Counted from the first letter of the stretch, positions 1 through 11,478 are shown. The stretch: DNA of 64,000 nt from Zeus faber (GCA_960531495.1 OY482846.1:37737565-37801564), one strand, 5' to 3'. Notes: generated by a model from the sequence alone, not told the origin. A program made the numbers and translations.

Positions 1-2491
1 CTTGTCGCTGCATTCAACAAACCTCTGTTGAGGAGAGATTCATTGAAAGGGCAATCTTGACAGAGACAACACAATAAAAGAATAACCGACATGAGTGTGT
101 ATTGAGAAGGGAGCCGCGGTGGTGTACATTCTCATTAGCATAACAAAGATAGGCAGGCAGCTTAATTCAACTCGATTGCAGAAATATCAAGCTTTGACAA
201 ATAATTAAGTGTGCTGCTAAAACGAATGGGATACAGAATCTGTTAAATGGCTTACATGCTCAATTGTGTTTTGGACCGTAGCTATAAATACCAGGGGGTG
301 GTAGTTTAGTACAAGCAAAAAAGTGCTTCTGAGAGGAAGCAAACAGACTTGTCAAAGGACTTTCTCTTTCCTGCTGATGCTTGCGGAAATTTTAATATAC
401 CACCCGCAAGAAATAAGGGAATACGTCTGAAAATTATATTGTACGGGTGGGATATCTATGACGTCCACTATTCTTCCCAATGACATCTGTATCACCATAG
501 TCTGTGGTAGCAGCCTAGCAACCTAGCTGACTTGTACCCCACAGACCTACATTTTCCTGATGTCGGTGGATGGTGGAGGAACAGGAGCCTTAGAAAGTGC
601 AGGGGCTGAGCTGTCTGGGCAAAGAAAATACCACTAAATAACACAAAGGTAGAAGTACCTGAGACTTTTGATTCCAAAGGTTAACTGTAAGAAACAGCCA
701 AAGCCAGCAGGATCGGGAGGGTAATTGACCACTCAGTGGGTATTTCTGTTACATAATATAACAGTTTTGTGGTCCAAAATGTCATGTATTATTTTTGGCA
801 TTTCCAATTCCCAAAGGTGGCTACAGTAGCTGTTAGTGTTGAACTAGGATACAGATACATTTGTAACTGTAACTACACGGTTATGTGTAGCCTTGAGGGT
901 TCGCTACTGATTATGGGGATGCAAGATTCGTGGACGATTCGTGAACAGATTCGGGAACGTCCTGTCAGCGTGTTTTTTCGAGACACTATGTACTGCATTT
1001 TAACAATTTATCCTGTTTGATCAGCACCAACAGTGTCTGTAACCCGCAGTTAAGACGATGACCCTGTCAAGGACATGAAATGAAAGCAGCACATTCCGGC
1101 CCAAAAGTTTCTAATACAGAAATCTAATAGACATATTTCAGCAGAGAAAGTTGGTAGGTCCTGCAAAAATGTATCTGCTTAGCTGAAAACTGTCTCTTTC
1201 ACATAATCAAATCAGGAAAGGAAAAAAAAAATCATTCTGTCCTACAAAGCCAATGAAGGGTAAAACAAAATGTCTAGGTTGTGCTTTCTGAAAATGCATC
1301 TCACAGCCAACCCCGGAGGCAAAACTCTACAGGGACCAGACAGTGTGGCTGAAAACCGCTCTTCATTCGTGCATTTTTATTATTCTTTCAATTTTTTTCA
1401 AAAAAGACTATGATGAGTCAACATTGAGGTACTACCACTTTGAACATAATAGACGATGGAGAACATTGGACAGAATCTGGATGAATGAATGATCTAAATT
1501 GAAAATGTTGATTGAGCTGAATGTAAGGGGCATTATATGGCGGTACAGAGGTTTTCTTGAAAGATATCCCCAGTGTTTAGTTCAGATGGGGGGAGTCATC
1601 AAAATGCGGGACGCGTGCTCATGGGGTGAAAAACAGCCAAGAAAGTTCCGAGACTGGTATGAAGTACATTACCTCGACATTTAAGTAGAGCTTCGGCGCA
1701 GCGAAGAAATTGATAAAACCCAACATATTTTATGCGTTAAAACAAAAAGGGAATGTTTCATTTACGCGACAAAAGCCATATGCTTGCTTCTCTGATGCTG
1801 CAGCCGGCTGTTACACTGTAACCCTGTTAACATTTTGGAATGCAATAAACATGGTGCCCGGATGGGGGGGGTGGGTGGAAGAAGACGTGGCAGCGATCCA
1901 CGGCTATTATCTGCACATCTGAGTTCATTAGCTGAAGCGCAGCTGTTCGGAGGTCTCACCCCCACCCCCCACCCAACCCTTTTTTTGGCCTTGCAATATC
2001 TGACGGTTGATAGGCATGGAGAGGATTTACATTCAATGGCCACTTCTGCCATTGAAATAAAGCGGGTATTTAATGAGATGAGTACAAGTGAAGCTCATGT
2101 ACACACACAGGCGTAAGTGGTTTAAAGCGGCATCCGGGAATCTGAGACGTACATTTATGGATACAGATATCGATCGTTTCTAGGGACATCTGGAAAATCC
2201 AAATCAATCCAAATAGTCTAATCAACCTGTACTTTAGCCTTGATAAACCATGGAGGAATAATGTTCATTTACAATGGTGTTGAGATACAACAGAAGTTAA
2301 AATATAATTGGATGCATATGCCTTTAAGACAATGGGAATACAGGGGATATTGTAATTAAATCATTAACTACTGTAGAATATTATGAATATTATTAAATTA
2401 TTAATTACAATTAAGATTAATTAGAATTAAGTGTACTGTGTCAAAACTGAAGAGATATAAGTGGCTTGTTAATAACTGAGAAGGGTTTAAA

Positions 2492-2495
<4 letters not shown>
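1..2495. other. No recognisable gene
   Basis: AT-rich unique-looking sequence. Short open frames exist on both strands, but none shows a recognisable domain, a convincing splice context or similarity to another part of the window. A G-rich then C-rich stretch near 1860-1980 is the only compositional oddity. I see nothing else here. Confidence 0.5.

Positions 2496-2538
<43 letters not shown>
2496..2538. repeat. (TAA)n microsatellite
   Basis: About 14 uninterrupted TAA units follow a short TATATAA lead-in. Confidence 0.95.
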
Positions 2539-2539
<1 letters not shown>

Positions 2540-2641
2540 GATTTTGACTTACATGCTTATAAACAGCTTTTGGAATTATGAGGACATTAAAGGTCCTATG
2601 AATGTTGAGGGGTGTTCAGGTGTTATCTTTATAAACCCTGC

Positions 2642-2648
2642 ATGCACA

Positions 2649-2686
<38 letters not shown>
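2642..2686. repeat. (CA)n microsatellite
   Basis: CA dinucleotide array with a CGCG interruption near its left end. It lies only about 100 bases after the TAA array. Confidence 0.95.
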
Positions 2687-2689
<3 letters not shown>

Positions 2690-3845
2690 CTGTATTTCTT
2701 GTACCGGGATATGTGTGTACAACAGTCCACAGCTGCACAATGATGAAGTATTTCACCCATAACATTGTGTTCCATCAACCAAAAACAGTTATCAGAGCAG
2801 GAGCGACTGGTCAGCAGATGTGTGACCATTGGGTCGCCTCACACTGCTGCTCCCCATTGAGGGATTATTACCCATCATCCCTGGTGACATCATTCATTTA
2901 TTCCAATTATTTATGAGCATTTCTCTCTTCATTTTCATGACAAAGTGAATGAAATGGAAAATCCACCTACAGACAGAAAAAAAATGCAAACAAAATAACC
3001 GGTACGTAATAATGCGATAATCAACTCGGAAAAGGTGTCAAATTATCCTATCTCTACATAAACTCAGGTTAAAATGACATCAAGCACATCACGCACGTTT
3101 TTCTAGCGACATGAAAAGCTTCTGCAAGCCGTTTCCTATCCCGTTCTAAATTTAGCTTGCACAACCCAGCCCGTGACTATATTTTCCGAATCTGTCTTCT
3201 TCAGCCCTTACTTGGTTACAACGTTATTATTCTCTCCCCGCTGAGAGATAACCTGAGCGTGTGTGGTGTGACGTTACGTCTCAGCTGCCATATGTGTTTG
3301 TTATTCCTCATCTCATTAAATGGGAGTCGGGAGTCTGGATGCTGGCAGTTTCTCATGTTTTATTTATGGGGAGCCAATGTGTCGGCTTTGCTCGTTCCTC
3401 AACTCCTTCCTTTTTGATCTTCTTTCATTAGAGGATGTTCAATATTTATCAGTGCAGTTCCTCATTCTTCTGCCTACGGTGACCCGCCCTTCTCAGGCTC
3501 TTGTTTTTTTTCTCAGACTTTGGCGTGCGTGGAAACTATCGTGGCTGCCTTATAGCACACATTTGTTAAGGAAATGATCCGGTTATCTTCATGAGACTGC
3601 GCAAATAGATACAAATGTCCTTTCTATGGGGGAATGGCTCGGATCTAGAAAGCCCCCTTGACCGAATGGAAATTAACGTTTTCAATTTCTGCGCTGGTCG
3701 TTTCTTAGCTCTAAACCTGATTTTAAAAAGAGCACGGAACAGGCGGATAATTTAAACCACTAAGGGACTATCAAGTGCTAGATGCAATTTTAGCAATATG
3801 TTTCAATGATTTAGTAAAAAAAAAGCAATCACATTTTTTATTCCA
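2687..3845. other. No recognisable gene
   Basis: Non-coding sequence of ordinary composition. Open frames of 60-86 codons overlap on both strands without recognisable motifs. Confidence 0.45.
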
Positions 3846-4010
3846 TTTCTAAGTTATTTGCATTTTGATGAGTCTCGGACAAACCTCATTCCCAACACAG
3901 TAGTACCTTTTTACCTTGAGTACTAAATAATCCAAGGGTATTGCAAAAATCCCCTATTTTACAATTGTTGTAGCTAGCACTTTCCAACAAACAGCCATTC
4001 GATACTTTGT
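3846..4010. repeat. Dispersed repeat, copy 1 of 3
   Basis: The segment shares two blocks with sequences near 36.59-36.80 kb and 43.87-43.99 kb. The left block contains AGTCTCGGAC followed by ACCTCAT. The right block contains CAACAAACAGCCATTCGAT. The family is not identified, and the edges are set only by where similarity fades. Confidence 0.5.
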
Positions 4011-4642
4011 GAACCACCCAAAACGGACATTCTTAGGGATTGCCACTAATTAACTCTGGGTTGTTGTTTTTGCCTATTGTCCTGCTTTGAAATTTTGTTA
4101 AGGGCTATATTCAGCTTTGTGAGTACTACCACAGCAATACACCAGATTGAGTCACCCAGACATTATATATCAGTGGTAAGGGTTCAGGTCAAAGAGACCT
4201 GGGTCACTGAGCATGGGTCGGCAATTCGTTTTGTGAGAAGTTTTCCTCCGTCAAGAGCCCTGGCCCCCTGCTAGGTGCTCCTGCCCCCGTGTTCTGTTTG
4301 CTGCCGCTCCGAGGGCAAAACCTCATTGGTATGAGTTGTTGTCAGGCGGATTGTGGCTGTGACTTCAATCAAATCCGTGCTGACAGCAAGGGGCCAATCC
4401 CACCACCTGTTCTCTGAGGTCAACCCTTTCATATACAATGGCATATCATATATGTCATATATATATCTATGTATCTATATATATAGATATATATCCTATA
4501 ATCCACGTGCGGATGTAGAGGAGCCGCGCGCGCAACTCAAACAGCCACGCACGCATATTATTTTTGCAACCTGTGGGAGAAATTCTAGCCATTCAGCTCG
4601 ATGCGTGGGGTGAGATAGTTCAGGTCAAACAGAAAATACAAC
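4011..4642. other. No gene seen; short AT palindromic tract
   Basis: The span between the dispersed repeat and the retroviral LTR. A self-complementary TATA-rich tract lies at about 4447-4495. A short stretch near 4520-4560 is richer in CpG. No coding motif was found. Confidence 0.4.
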
Positions 4643-5017
4643 TGTCACTTAGTTTTGCATAGAAGATTAATCAGCGGGGAGCACTTCACAAGTCACACAG
4701 AAAGGTAAAGAGCATCTCCCCCGGACTCAGTTGTGCGGGCGGTTATATTGACTCCATCACATGAGTTGCAACTTCAGCGGTAACATTGCCTGGGTCACAT
4801 CGACAGTTATTGCAGACCAGAGCAGATCGTGTAACCTGGTTCATGTCACAACTGTCTGGTGGGGTGCGAAAAGTCAGACAAGTGAAACGCGACTTCTCCT
4901 TTCGGTCACAAGGCAATGGTTTCACTGTTACCAGAAATACACAATGCTCTTATATGTTAGTGAAGCAGATATGGGCTCATAGGGTTAGTTCAAAAATGTC
5001 ATGTAATTTCCATTACA
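4643..5017 (-). mobile_element. 3' LTR of minus-strand endogenous retrovirus
   Basis: This segment matches 7717-8065 along about 350 bases at high similarity and in the same orientation. Read on the minus strand it begins TGTAATGG directly after a purine tract, which is where a 3' LTR must start. It can be closed at a CA (plus-strand TG at 4643-4644), giving about 375 bp with TG...CA ends. The 4-base flanks on the minus strand, GTTC before the 5' LTR and GTTG after this one, match 3 of 4 and could be a decayed target duplication. The pairing is clear. The outer end is less certain because the partner LTR is truncated there. Confidence 0.8.
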
Positions 5018-5031
5018 TTTCCCCCCCCTTT
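5018..5031 (-). other. Retroviral polypurine tract
   Basis: The minus strand reads a purine run with eight consecutive G immediately before the LTR's TG. This is the standard position and composition of the plus-strand primer for reverse transcription, and it fixes the element's orientation as minus. Confidence 0.8.
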
Positions 5032-5039
5032 GATTAATC

Positions 5040-5470
5040 TTTTAATCACCACACATAAATACAATTATCATTCACGCAATTGTCACTACTCATCCCGGCA
5101 TGGGCCCATTGTCATCCAAGTCTTCGTTGGCATAGGGAGGGACCCACTCGAGTGGTATGGTCGTGAATTGACCTTGGCGGACAATTTGATCCTCCATGGT
5201 CCGGCTGATGAGGTTACGTAACACAGGAATAATACAGCAAAACAGTCCCTTCCAGTTACCGGGCAGGATGCTTCGCATACTGCCGCCACAGGCGAAGAAC
5301 AGGTCCACTAACCGACAGTCCTGCTACTGCCAGGCGGCTCCTTGAGGGTGGATCATGCTTTATGGTCCGGTCACATTATCTACGGGGCTTGTAACCCCCT
5401 TTTTAACTTCCCAGACCATTTCACAGTTTCCAGTAAAGTTCCCTATGTTCTTTGTTCCTTCTGATTTATA
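5040..5470 (-). pseudogene. Env remnant of endogenous retrovirus
   Basis: This is the last coding remnant before the polypurine tract, where env must lie. The minus-strand translation contains stops. It includes a segment ending in SILPGNWKG, then a short hydrophobic Cys-Cys stretch followed by IIPVLRNL. The second part resembles the cytoplasmic-side end of gamma/epsilon-type transmembrane envelope proteins. The two parts lie closer together than in an intact env, so an internal deletion joining the end of the surface unit to the TM tail is likely. Signal peptide, fusion peptide and most of the ectodomain are absent. No function is expected. Confidence 0.55.
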
Positions 5471-6020
5471 GAAACATTCATACTACATAATGTCAAAGAA
5501 CTGGGGCTAGGGCGGTGTCCAGGTCCAGGTGTAACGTTTACCTTTAAATGTGAATGCAAACTACTGCAGAGATGTCTCATCTACTGGTATACTAAAGAAT
5601 GCGTTTGTGATATCAATCACAGTAAACACCTTTGCATCGCTGGGTACTTGGGCCAGTATGGTAGGGGGATAAGGGACCATTGGGACGCGGCAATGAACAC
5701 TATAAATTACCCCCCTTTGGTCCCTTTGCAAAATGCCAATTCACCCCATCCGCCTTGCAGACTGGGAGTATGGGTGTGTTATATGGGGAAGTGTAGCATG
5801 GTATCACAATTCCTCTTTCTTACAGCGAGTCAAAAAGGGGTGCTCTGCCGATCTCAGCCTTCCTTTTTAAACGGTACTGCGGTTTGTATGGCCCGTATGA
5901 AGATTTTGGGTGTACATGTAGTGAGGTAGCTCCAGCCATTTGGCCCACATCATGTTTGTCCTGAGCCCACAGGTGCTCCAGCACCAAGGCCAGGAGCACC
6001 TCTTCAGCTTCTGTCAACAT
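5470..6020 (-). pseudogene. Reverse transcriptase N-terminal remnant (pol)
   Basis: The minus-strand translation starts with LWAQDKHDVG and a PKSSYGPYKPQYRLK segment, typical of the protease/RT junction in gamma- and epsilon-type retroviruses. It continues with AKVFTVIDITNAFFSIPVDE, the first palm motif with its catalytic Asp region, then FAFTFKGKRYTWTWTPP. At least two in-frame stops interrupt it. The YxDD box, connection, RNase H and integrase are missing, and env-like sequence follows at once. About 2.5-3 kb of pol has therefore been lost relative to a complete provirus. The protease reading lies directly upstream on the same strand. Confidence 0.7.
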
Positions 6021-6397
6021 GCACTATAGAGGCCCTGTGGCGGAGCCATAATCTTGATTGCTTGGCACTAGGTGTACAGCTCGGAAGGGTAGAAACACCC
6101 AGTTCACAGGTTCTTCCAGACGATCCGCCCACCTCCCCAGATCGTCCCAATCCTGGGCAGGATCTTTTCATAACGACACGTGGGGCATGCTTCCCGGTCC
6201 ATCGAAAAACATAAACTCATCCTCATCAAATCCTACACTTGCCGTCAATCGTGTCTCATCCCAATAGAGATATTTAACCCTAGCCAGGGTTGTCTCTTTC
6301 CTTTTTCAAACCTTTTACGCTCAATCTCGGGGTCTGCTCTGGCAGCTAAAAATGCTGTCACATGTAAATCTTATGCGGGCATGACATCTGACATACT

Positions 6398-6895
6398 CTA
6401 TGAGCATGTCGTAATAACTCGTGTCATAACTGACCTTGGACCATCCATTTCAAAATCCCAGGAATTATACAGCAAGGGGGACCCTGAGCTGGATTTGGCC
6501 ATCTGATAAGAGGGGTTCACATCCCTCACCACATATACTCCTGCCCCGTTACATACAACCGAAATACCTAATGCACCCATTAAATCTAGACCACACAGAT
6601 TTATAGGACAAACAGCTGACTGTATCAACAAATGTTTCACTCGCTGGGGCCTCTCCCTCCCCATCCTCCAAGAGAACGGGGATGGTGAAGGCTCCACCAT
6701 CTTGGGCCCTCCTGCCCCAATGGTGCAAATAGTTGGTCCATTCAGGGCCGGGACGGGCATCAGTTCAGACAGCCGTATGACAGAATGCCCTACCCCAGAA
6801 TCTACCAAAAACTTTAACTTTTGTTCCATTACCAAGAGTGTAATTACGGGCAGCTCGGAGGCTGCAGTTATCATATGAAAAATACACACACGCAT
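6398..6895 (-). pseudogene. Retroviral aspartic protease (pro)
   Basis: A 165-codon open frame on the minus strand. The active-site motif LVDSGVGHSVI lies at residues ~30-40, in place of the usual LVDTGA. The C-terminal PINLCGLDLMGALGISV matches the helix-turn that closes retroviral proteases. In the family the enzyme dimerises through one Asp per chain and cleaves Gag-Pol. It sits between the gag zinc knuckle (upstream, 7004-7045) and the RT start (downstream), the normal gag-pro-pol order. Its frame is open, but the surrounding genes are broken and no readthrough or frameshift arrangement can be reconstructed with confidence. Ser after the catalytic Asp is tolerated in many retroviral proteases. 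Confidence 0.75.
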
Positions 6896-6959
6896 TATTT
6901 TTTTGTGCCTGTCGCCCCGTCAACATTCATCCTTGTTGCTGTGCTCTCTGTCCCACCGT

Positions 6960-7714
6960 CCCCAACCGCCATCGCCTCCGTCACGCTTCTTCTTTGGCTC
7001 CTTGCAGGCCCGGGCAAAATGCCCAGGCTTTCCGCAGTTGTAACATAGCAGGTGCCATCTCTCACTCTGTCCCCATCCTTGGCCCCTCATGGGTCCTTGG
7101 TCCCGCTTGTCCCTCCTGTTTCTGTACGTGCCTTGTCCTCTGCCTTTCCCCTAACGGTATTGCAGCTGGGCCATTTAGAACTCTTCCAATCGGTCTGCTT
7201 GGGCTGTTCCCCGCTTCCCATCGGTTCTGTCCCTCAGTTGTTTTCTGGTGTGTACGGACACACACAATGTCCAGCAGCCCGATGCAGGTGGTTTAAGTCA
7301 TTCGGCCGATTTCAGGTTTTAGTCCATCCAGGAAACAACACTTTAATTGTTGGACAAATAAAAATCTTGAATCTTGAATCTTGAATCTTGAATCATAAGA
7401 AGAGTCCAGGGTTGATTGTCTGCACCGTCCTTCCTCATTGACCCACGGACCATCCTCCAGGAAATCCCCCGGCAACGGTCCCATTCTGCACCAGTTTGCA
7501 GCGCAGAACCACATTCACTTCTGTGAGGGTGGGTCGATGCATACAGATCAGGGTGTGAAAGTCTTGTATGAAGTCTTCCGGGCCGTCTTTCTTTGGGTCT
7601 GGGAGGCTGTTAATGATTGCTCCCACCTCTGCAGCTTTATATGGGCGGAAGACATAGGCATCTGGATAGTGATTTGGGTGCCAGGGTCATTTTGATCTGT
7701 CATCTGGTGTTTCT
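6960..7714 (-). pseudogene. Gag remnant: capsid and nucleocapsid zinc knuckle
   Basis: The minus-strand frames show capsid-like segments. These are QMPM near the 5' end, LPDPKKDGPEDFIQDFHTL with HRPTLTEVNVVLR, and then QQLKCCFLDGLKPEIGRMT. They end in the CX2CX4HX4C knuckle CYNCGKPGHFARAC (7045-7004), followed by a basic Lys-rich tail. Gag packages genomic RNA, and the knuckle binds it. The matrix region, leader and primer-binding site are missing, because capsid-like sequence abuts the truncated 5' LTR. A short array of 7-base units (7363-7395) interrupts the capsid frame. Several frames are needed to read the gene, so it is inactive. Confidence 0.7.
7363..7395. repeat. 7-bp tandem repeat (CTTGAAT)n inside gag
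   Basis: About four to five copies of a 7-base unit lie within the capsid-coding part of the retrovirus. The same unit on the opposite strand starts the dispersed repeats at 22141 and 31828. Confidence 0.8.
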
Positions 7715-7716
7715 TT

Positions 7717-8065
7717 AGATTAGTCAGTGGGGAGCACTTCACAAGTCCCACAGAAAGGTAAAGAGCATCTCCCCCCAACTCAGTTGTGCGGGCGGTTGTA
7801 TTCACTACGTCACATGAGTTGTTACTTCAGCGGGAACATTGCCTGGGTCGCGTCGCCAGTAATTGAAGACCAGGGCAGTTGGCGTAGCCTGGTTTCCTGT
7901 CACAACTGTCTGGTTGGGTGCGAAAAGTCAGACAAGGTGACTTCTCCTTTCGGTCACAAGGCAATGGTTTCACTGTTATCAGCAGTACAAGATGTTCTCA
8001 TTTCTTAGTGAAGCAGATACGGGGTCATAGGGTTAGTTCAATAACTTTCAGTAATTTCCATTACA
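7717..8065 (-). mobile_element. 5' LTR of minus-strand endogenous retrovirus (3'-truncated)
   Basis: A direct copy of 4667-5017. It begins on the minus strand with the same TGTAATGG end. Its other end stops short, inside AGATTAGTCAG, and runs straight into gag-like sequence, so the deletion removed the LTR end, primer-binding site, leader and matrix. Many substitutions separate the two LTRs, so the insertion is old. Confidence 0.75.
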
Positions 8066-8385
8066 GAACGCTTTCATAGCACTGCTGTGGGGAATATTTG
8101 TGCTCGCACGAGAAATATTTTAGCTGGTGAAGAGAAAACCATGCTTTGAGCATACGTAGAATCCGGCGGAGCGCGTGACTATGATGCTACATTCACATGG
8201 GACAGTGTATAAGGGGGGCACTTTCTGAACGGCACAGGGTGAAATGTGAAAACGTGACAATATGTTGCTATGGTTATCTACAAAGACTCAATCAAATATA
8301 TTTAACAAAATTATTTGGTGTCCATGATTAAATATAAGAAATGCAGTAATGTATGTAGCTATGAAAATGCAGCTTACAATTCATA

Positions 8386-9513
8386 TGTGACCCACCGCAT
8401 ACTTTAGGGTCATTTGGTGGCTTTCGAGTTTTTTTAGTTTTGCATCATTTGAAAGAGAAGAATCAGAACTTCCAAACAAGGTGTCACTTGTGCAAATCAA
8501 GCAAATATTTTAAAGCTATCAATTGTTAATGACAAGGGTGTGGCAAAAGTGTTTCTGAGATAATCACCAAAGTTTTACCCACACCAGGTTCATTCAGCCA
8601 GCTCCCAGAATGCAAATGGGGTTGGCGGACAAACAAAGCCTCATGGCGGATTAACATACTGCTGAAAGTGGAATTAATTTGGAGTTTAAAAGTACGGACA
8701 ACACAACAAAATGTAGATTCTATCAATATTATGAGTCTCACAAAATCTGAAATCTGAAAATCTGTCACCAACCTCAACGGACTTCATCACGTCATCAACT
8801 TCTTCCGTTGTAACAACGGATGTATCGTCTAACCCCTCTGGTGGTTCTTGAAAATATTCCGTTTCATCGTCACATTAAGCTTGAAATCCGCTGTTTGAAA
8901 TGTTCTCCAAGTCCGGAGAAATATCAGTTACAGCATCGGAGAACTGACTATCATCACAGAAAATTTAGTCCGGTACGCGCTGCTGACTTGGATCTATCGC
9001 ACTGGTCAGATTAAGATCTGAAATATGATTCAGAGCTTCCGCCACGCGCTTCGCGTAACCCATAACGATGTGGAGAAGAACGTTTTCACAGACAAGTGAG
9101 ACCGAAAGACCCCCGTGCTGCGCTTTAACTGTCTGTATACGGAAGCGACGTAGGTGCGTGACTTTCACATTGTGACTTCAAATCACATGGAATATGGATG
9201 AATGACCTTCACCGGGACGGTCGCCTTAAAGAAACCATCCACCGTCGGTGTTCAGTGCTGTTCTTCTCGGTAAAGGAACTGTGTTTCCCCATGTGATCTA
9301 ATGGAAATATTTAAACTCCACGGTTTAACATTTTTCTACGATTTATAAATCAAACTCGGTTTTGAGAATACGTTGAAAGAAAAAAACACAAAGGAACACG
9401 AATCTGGAAAAATCTCATTTTCCTTCAAGAAAGGTTTTTTCAACTTATTTGGCTGCTCCTTGCCATTTTAGAAATGCGCGAGGTGGCGACTTTTGCTGTG
9501 GTGGGTCACATAT
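8386..9513. mobile_element. DNA transposon with TIRs, copy 1
   Basis: Left end ATATGTGACCCACC and right end GGTGGGTCACATAT are inverted copies of each other. Internal sequence matches 33612-34925 in long blocks in the same order. Relative to that copy, this one lacks about 90 bp near 8665 and about 80 bp near 9165. It includes a coding-like segment on the minus strand (8965-9168). I cannot assign it to a superfamily from the ends alone, and no clear target duplication was found. Confidence 0.65.
8965..9168 (-). pseudogene. Unknown transposon-encoded ORF fragment, copy 1
   Basis: The minus-strand frame contains AKRVAEALNHISDLNLTSA followed by IDPSQ. The same peptide is encoded at 34154-34423 with only a few differences, and the similarity holds across flanking non-coding sequence. 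The fragment ends before the acidic Ser/Asp-rich tail seen in the other copy. It may be the N-terminal part of a transposase, but no catalytic motif is present and I do not recognise the protein. Confidence 0.4.
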
Positions 9514-10548
9514 TTTATTGCAAACATAAATTAATGTTAACATTCAATTAAGTTTGCAATAAAATCGCATTTACAGCTTGGTTTACTTTACACAAGCCGG
9601 TTACAAAGCGTCATATTTATCTCAAATAGGTTTGACAATGGATGCGGCTTCGAGAGAGAGCGCATCTGTATTGATCTGTTTCCAAGAAGTGATTAGTGAT
9701 CTGTTAACTGAGTAATCAATGGCTGATCACCTGGTTTTCACTGGCAATGGAATCCCTTTGATTATTATTCATTATTCATGAATTGCCATTTCCGGTGTTT
9801 CATGTGACTGCAACATTATCCCAGAGTGCACAATTATTATCATTGCTCTCCTGCTCGCAAAACTTGCCTGCCCCCTTGCGAGTGTTTTTTCTTTGTGGCA
9901 GTAAGTGTGCGGACCAACTTACTGTATTTATATCTGAGTGTAGACAGCTCTGTCCACAGACAGGTTTCAGGAAGGGAGACGGAGACCAGCCAGAACCGGC
10001 CAGGTTTAAATTATAATCATATAAACAAAGAAAAGGTGCGCTGGCCAAACAGGAACATAAATTAATAATCAGAGTTCTTTGTGTGCGTAAGGATCCGCAT
10101 CCACGATCTGGTCTGCAGGCTCTCGGATCAAGCACCATGGGCCCTCACTGCAAGACAAACAACAACAAGACAAGAAAACTCTCCCAGCCAACTCCGACCA
10201 ATCAGCGTCAGCGGGCTGATCGGCCGAGTCCGAAAAGCTGCGCCGGTGCGGGACAAAGCCTGCGCTGTAGCCCGCAGACCATGGCTTAACCACACCACCT
10301 TATCTGACACACTGCGCTATCAAACAAGAAAGGGCGAAGAAACACTGTACCTTTTTTAATGATTCCTGGGGCGATTTCCGTCCACACAAGTGATTTAGCA
10401 TTGCTTCAGAAGTAATCTCCATCCATACTAACACGGCTGAAGATACATACTACATGACCATTCACGTACACTGGGAATGTGTGCTGGTGTAAACAGGAAG
10501 TATATTGCTGACTCTGTGGATGTAGTTGCAAAATACTGCGGAGGAAGA
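9514..10548. other. No gene; CpG-bearing segment with CCAAT box near 10.2 kb
   Basis: AT-rich DNA is followed by a GC-richer stretch (10081-10290) with several CpGs and a CCAAT motif in GACCAATCAGCG at about 10196. That stretch lies 260 bases upstream of the Myb/SANT-like pseudogene on the same strand and could be its old promoter. This is inference. Open frames on both strands here show no recognisable domain. Confidence 0.35.
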
Positions 10549-11155
10549 ACAGCAATGGTCAAAAGTTAAACCAGAGATGTCTTTGCTTGGACCAAAGAAG
10601 AGGTGGCACCACCACCTCAATACCATGGAAAATAGATTGGGAGTTGTCGCAAGGCAAATACGGTGACTTATTAAAGCGGTACCGGGAGAATTATCCATCG
10701 CCGGAGGAAACCATTGCAATGGGAAAGGAGTACCCACAAATGAAGGATGAAATCACAAAATGTATGAGTCAAAGATGAATCTTGTTTGAATCATGTTCGA
10801 CCAATAACATCACAGATATAACTAGTTTTTTTTGTTTTGTGTTCACAATTGACTGCTAAACTCAAGGCCATATGGATCACATACAGGCAAGCAGTCGATT
10901 AGATTAGAAAAAGTGGCCATGGGCGAGTAGTCGTGCTCTTTTTTGAGCTGTGTGAGTCCATTTAGGGAGGATTTCCTGCTACTTATGGGATATCCAAGGG
11001 TATCGAGACCAGCAACATGGCGGTGGGTGCCATGGAATTGATTGCCAGCTCCCCTGACACTGGGTCGTTGTCCGTGCCCGGTGGGGACTTAGGCTATGTT
11101 CACAATGGAGGCAAAAGTGGCCCAAATCCTAAACCTGTTTTTTCTAGTTTCTAAA
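10549..11155 (+). pseudogene. Myb/SANT-like DNA-binding protein remnant
   Basis: Joined frames read in order: DVFAWTKEEVA (first Trp-containing SANT helix), IDWELSQGKYGDLLKRYREN with YPSPEET and GKEYPQMKDEITK, then KLKAIWITYRQAVD, KSGHGRVVVLFFELCE, GGFPATYGISKGIETSN, and a Ser/Pro/Gly-rich tail ending near 11155. I recognise this layout from a multi-copy fish gene family with an N-terminal Myb/SANT-like domain, often linked to DNA transposons. That assignment is from memory. At least two frameshifts are needed, and stops interrupt it after AVD and after CESI, so it is dead. Some individual frames stay open for 60 codons. The exact start is uncertain. Confidence 0.6.
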
Positions 11156-11231
11156 TCTGGATTTCTGTTGGCCACTGTGTCCTGTGATCTGGACAGCCAG
11201 AGTAAATTTATGCGATCTCTTAAATGTGCAC

Positions 11232-11478
11232 TGTGGCAGTTTCGCCTACCACGCGCCACCCAGTGACCTTCGGCACAGAGACACAGAAGACTAGGTTGTA
11301 GACACCAGTTTATTGTAGAGAGTGGGCCAGTTGCAAGTAGCCCGGAGCAGATAGAACATGTGTCACAACACAGGCTCCTCCCCTGAGTGTGTGTTAGACC
11401 AACCAACGAGCAACAGTTATGCAGCCACACTGATCCCAATTACCTAGATCCAGGTCATGTGTGGCTGCTCAAACCACC
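11232..11478 (-). mobile_element. Solo LTR, family B copy 1 (minus)
   Basis: Reverse complement of the LTRs at 18435-18695 and 27008-27296. On the minus strand it starts GGTTTGAGCAGCCACACATG and ends GGCGAAACTGCCACA, with an AATAAA polyadenylation signal about 90 bases from its end. No internal retroviral sequence flanks it. It probably remains from recombination between two LTRs. Confidence 0.7.

Noticed and set aside
2496-2686. CRISPR-like array
   Set aside because: Only simple microsatellites; no spacer-repeat alternation, and the host is eukaryotic.
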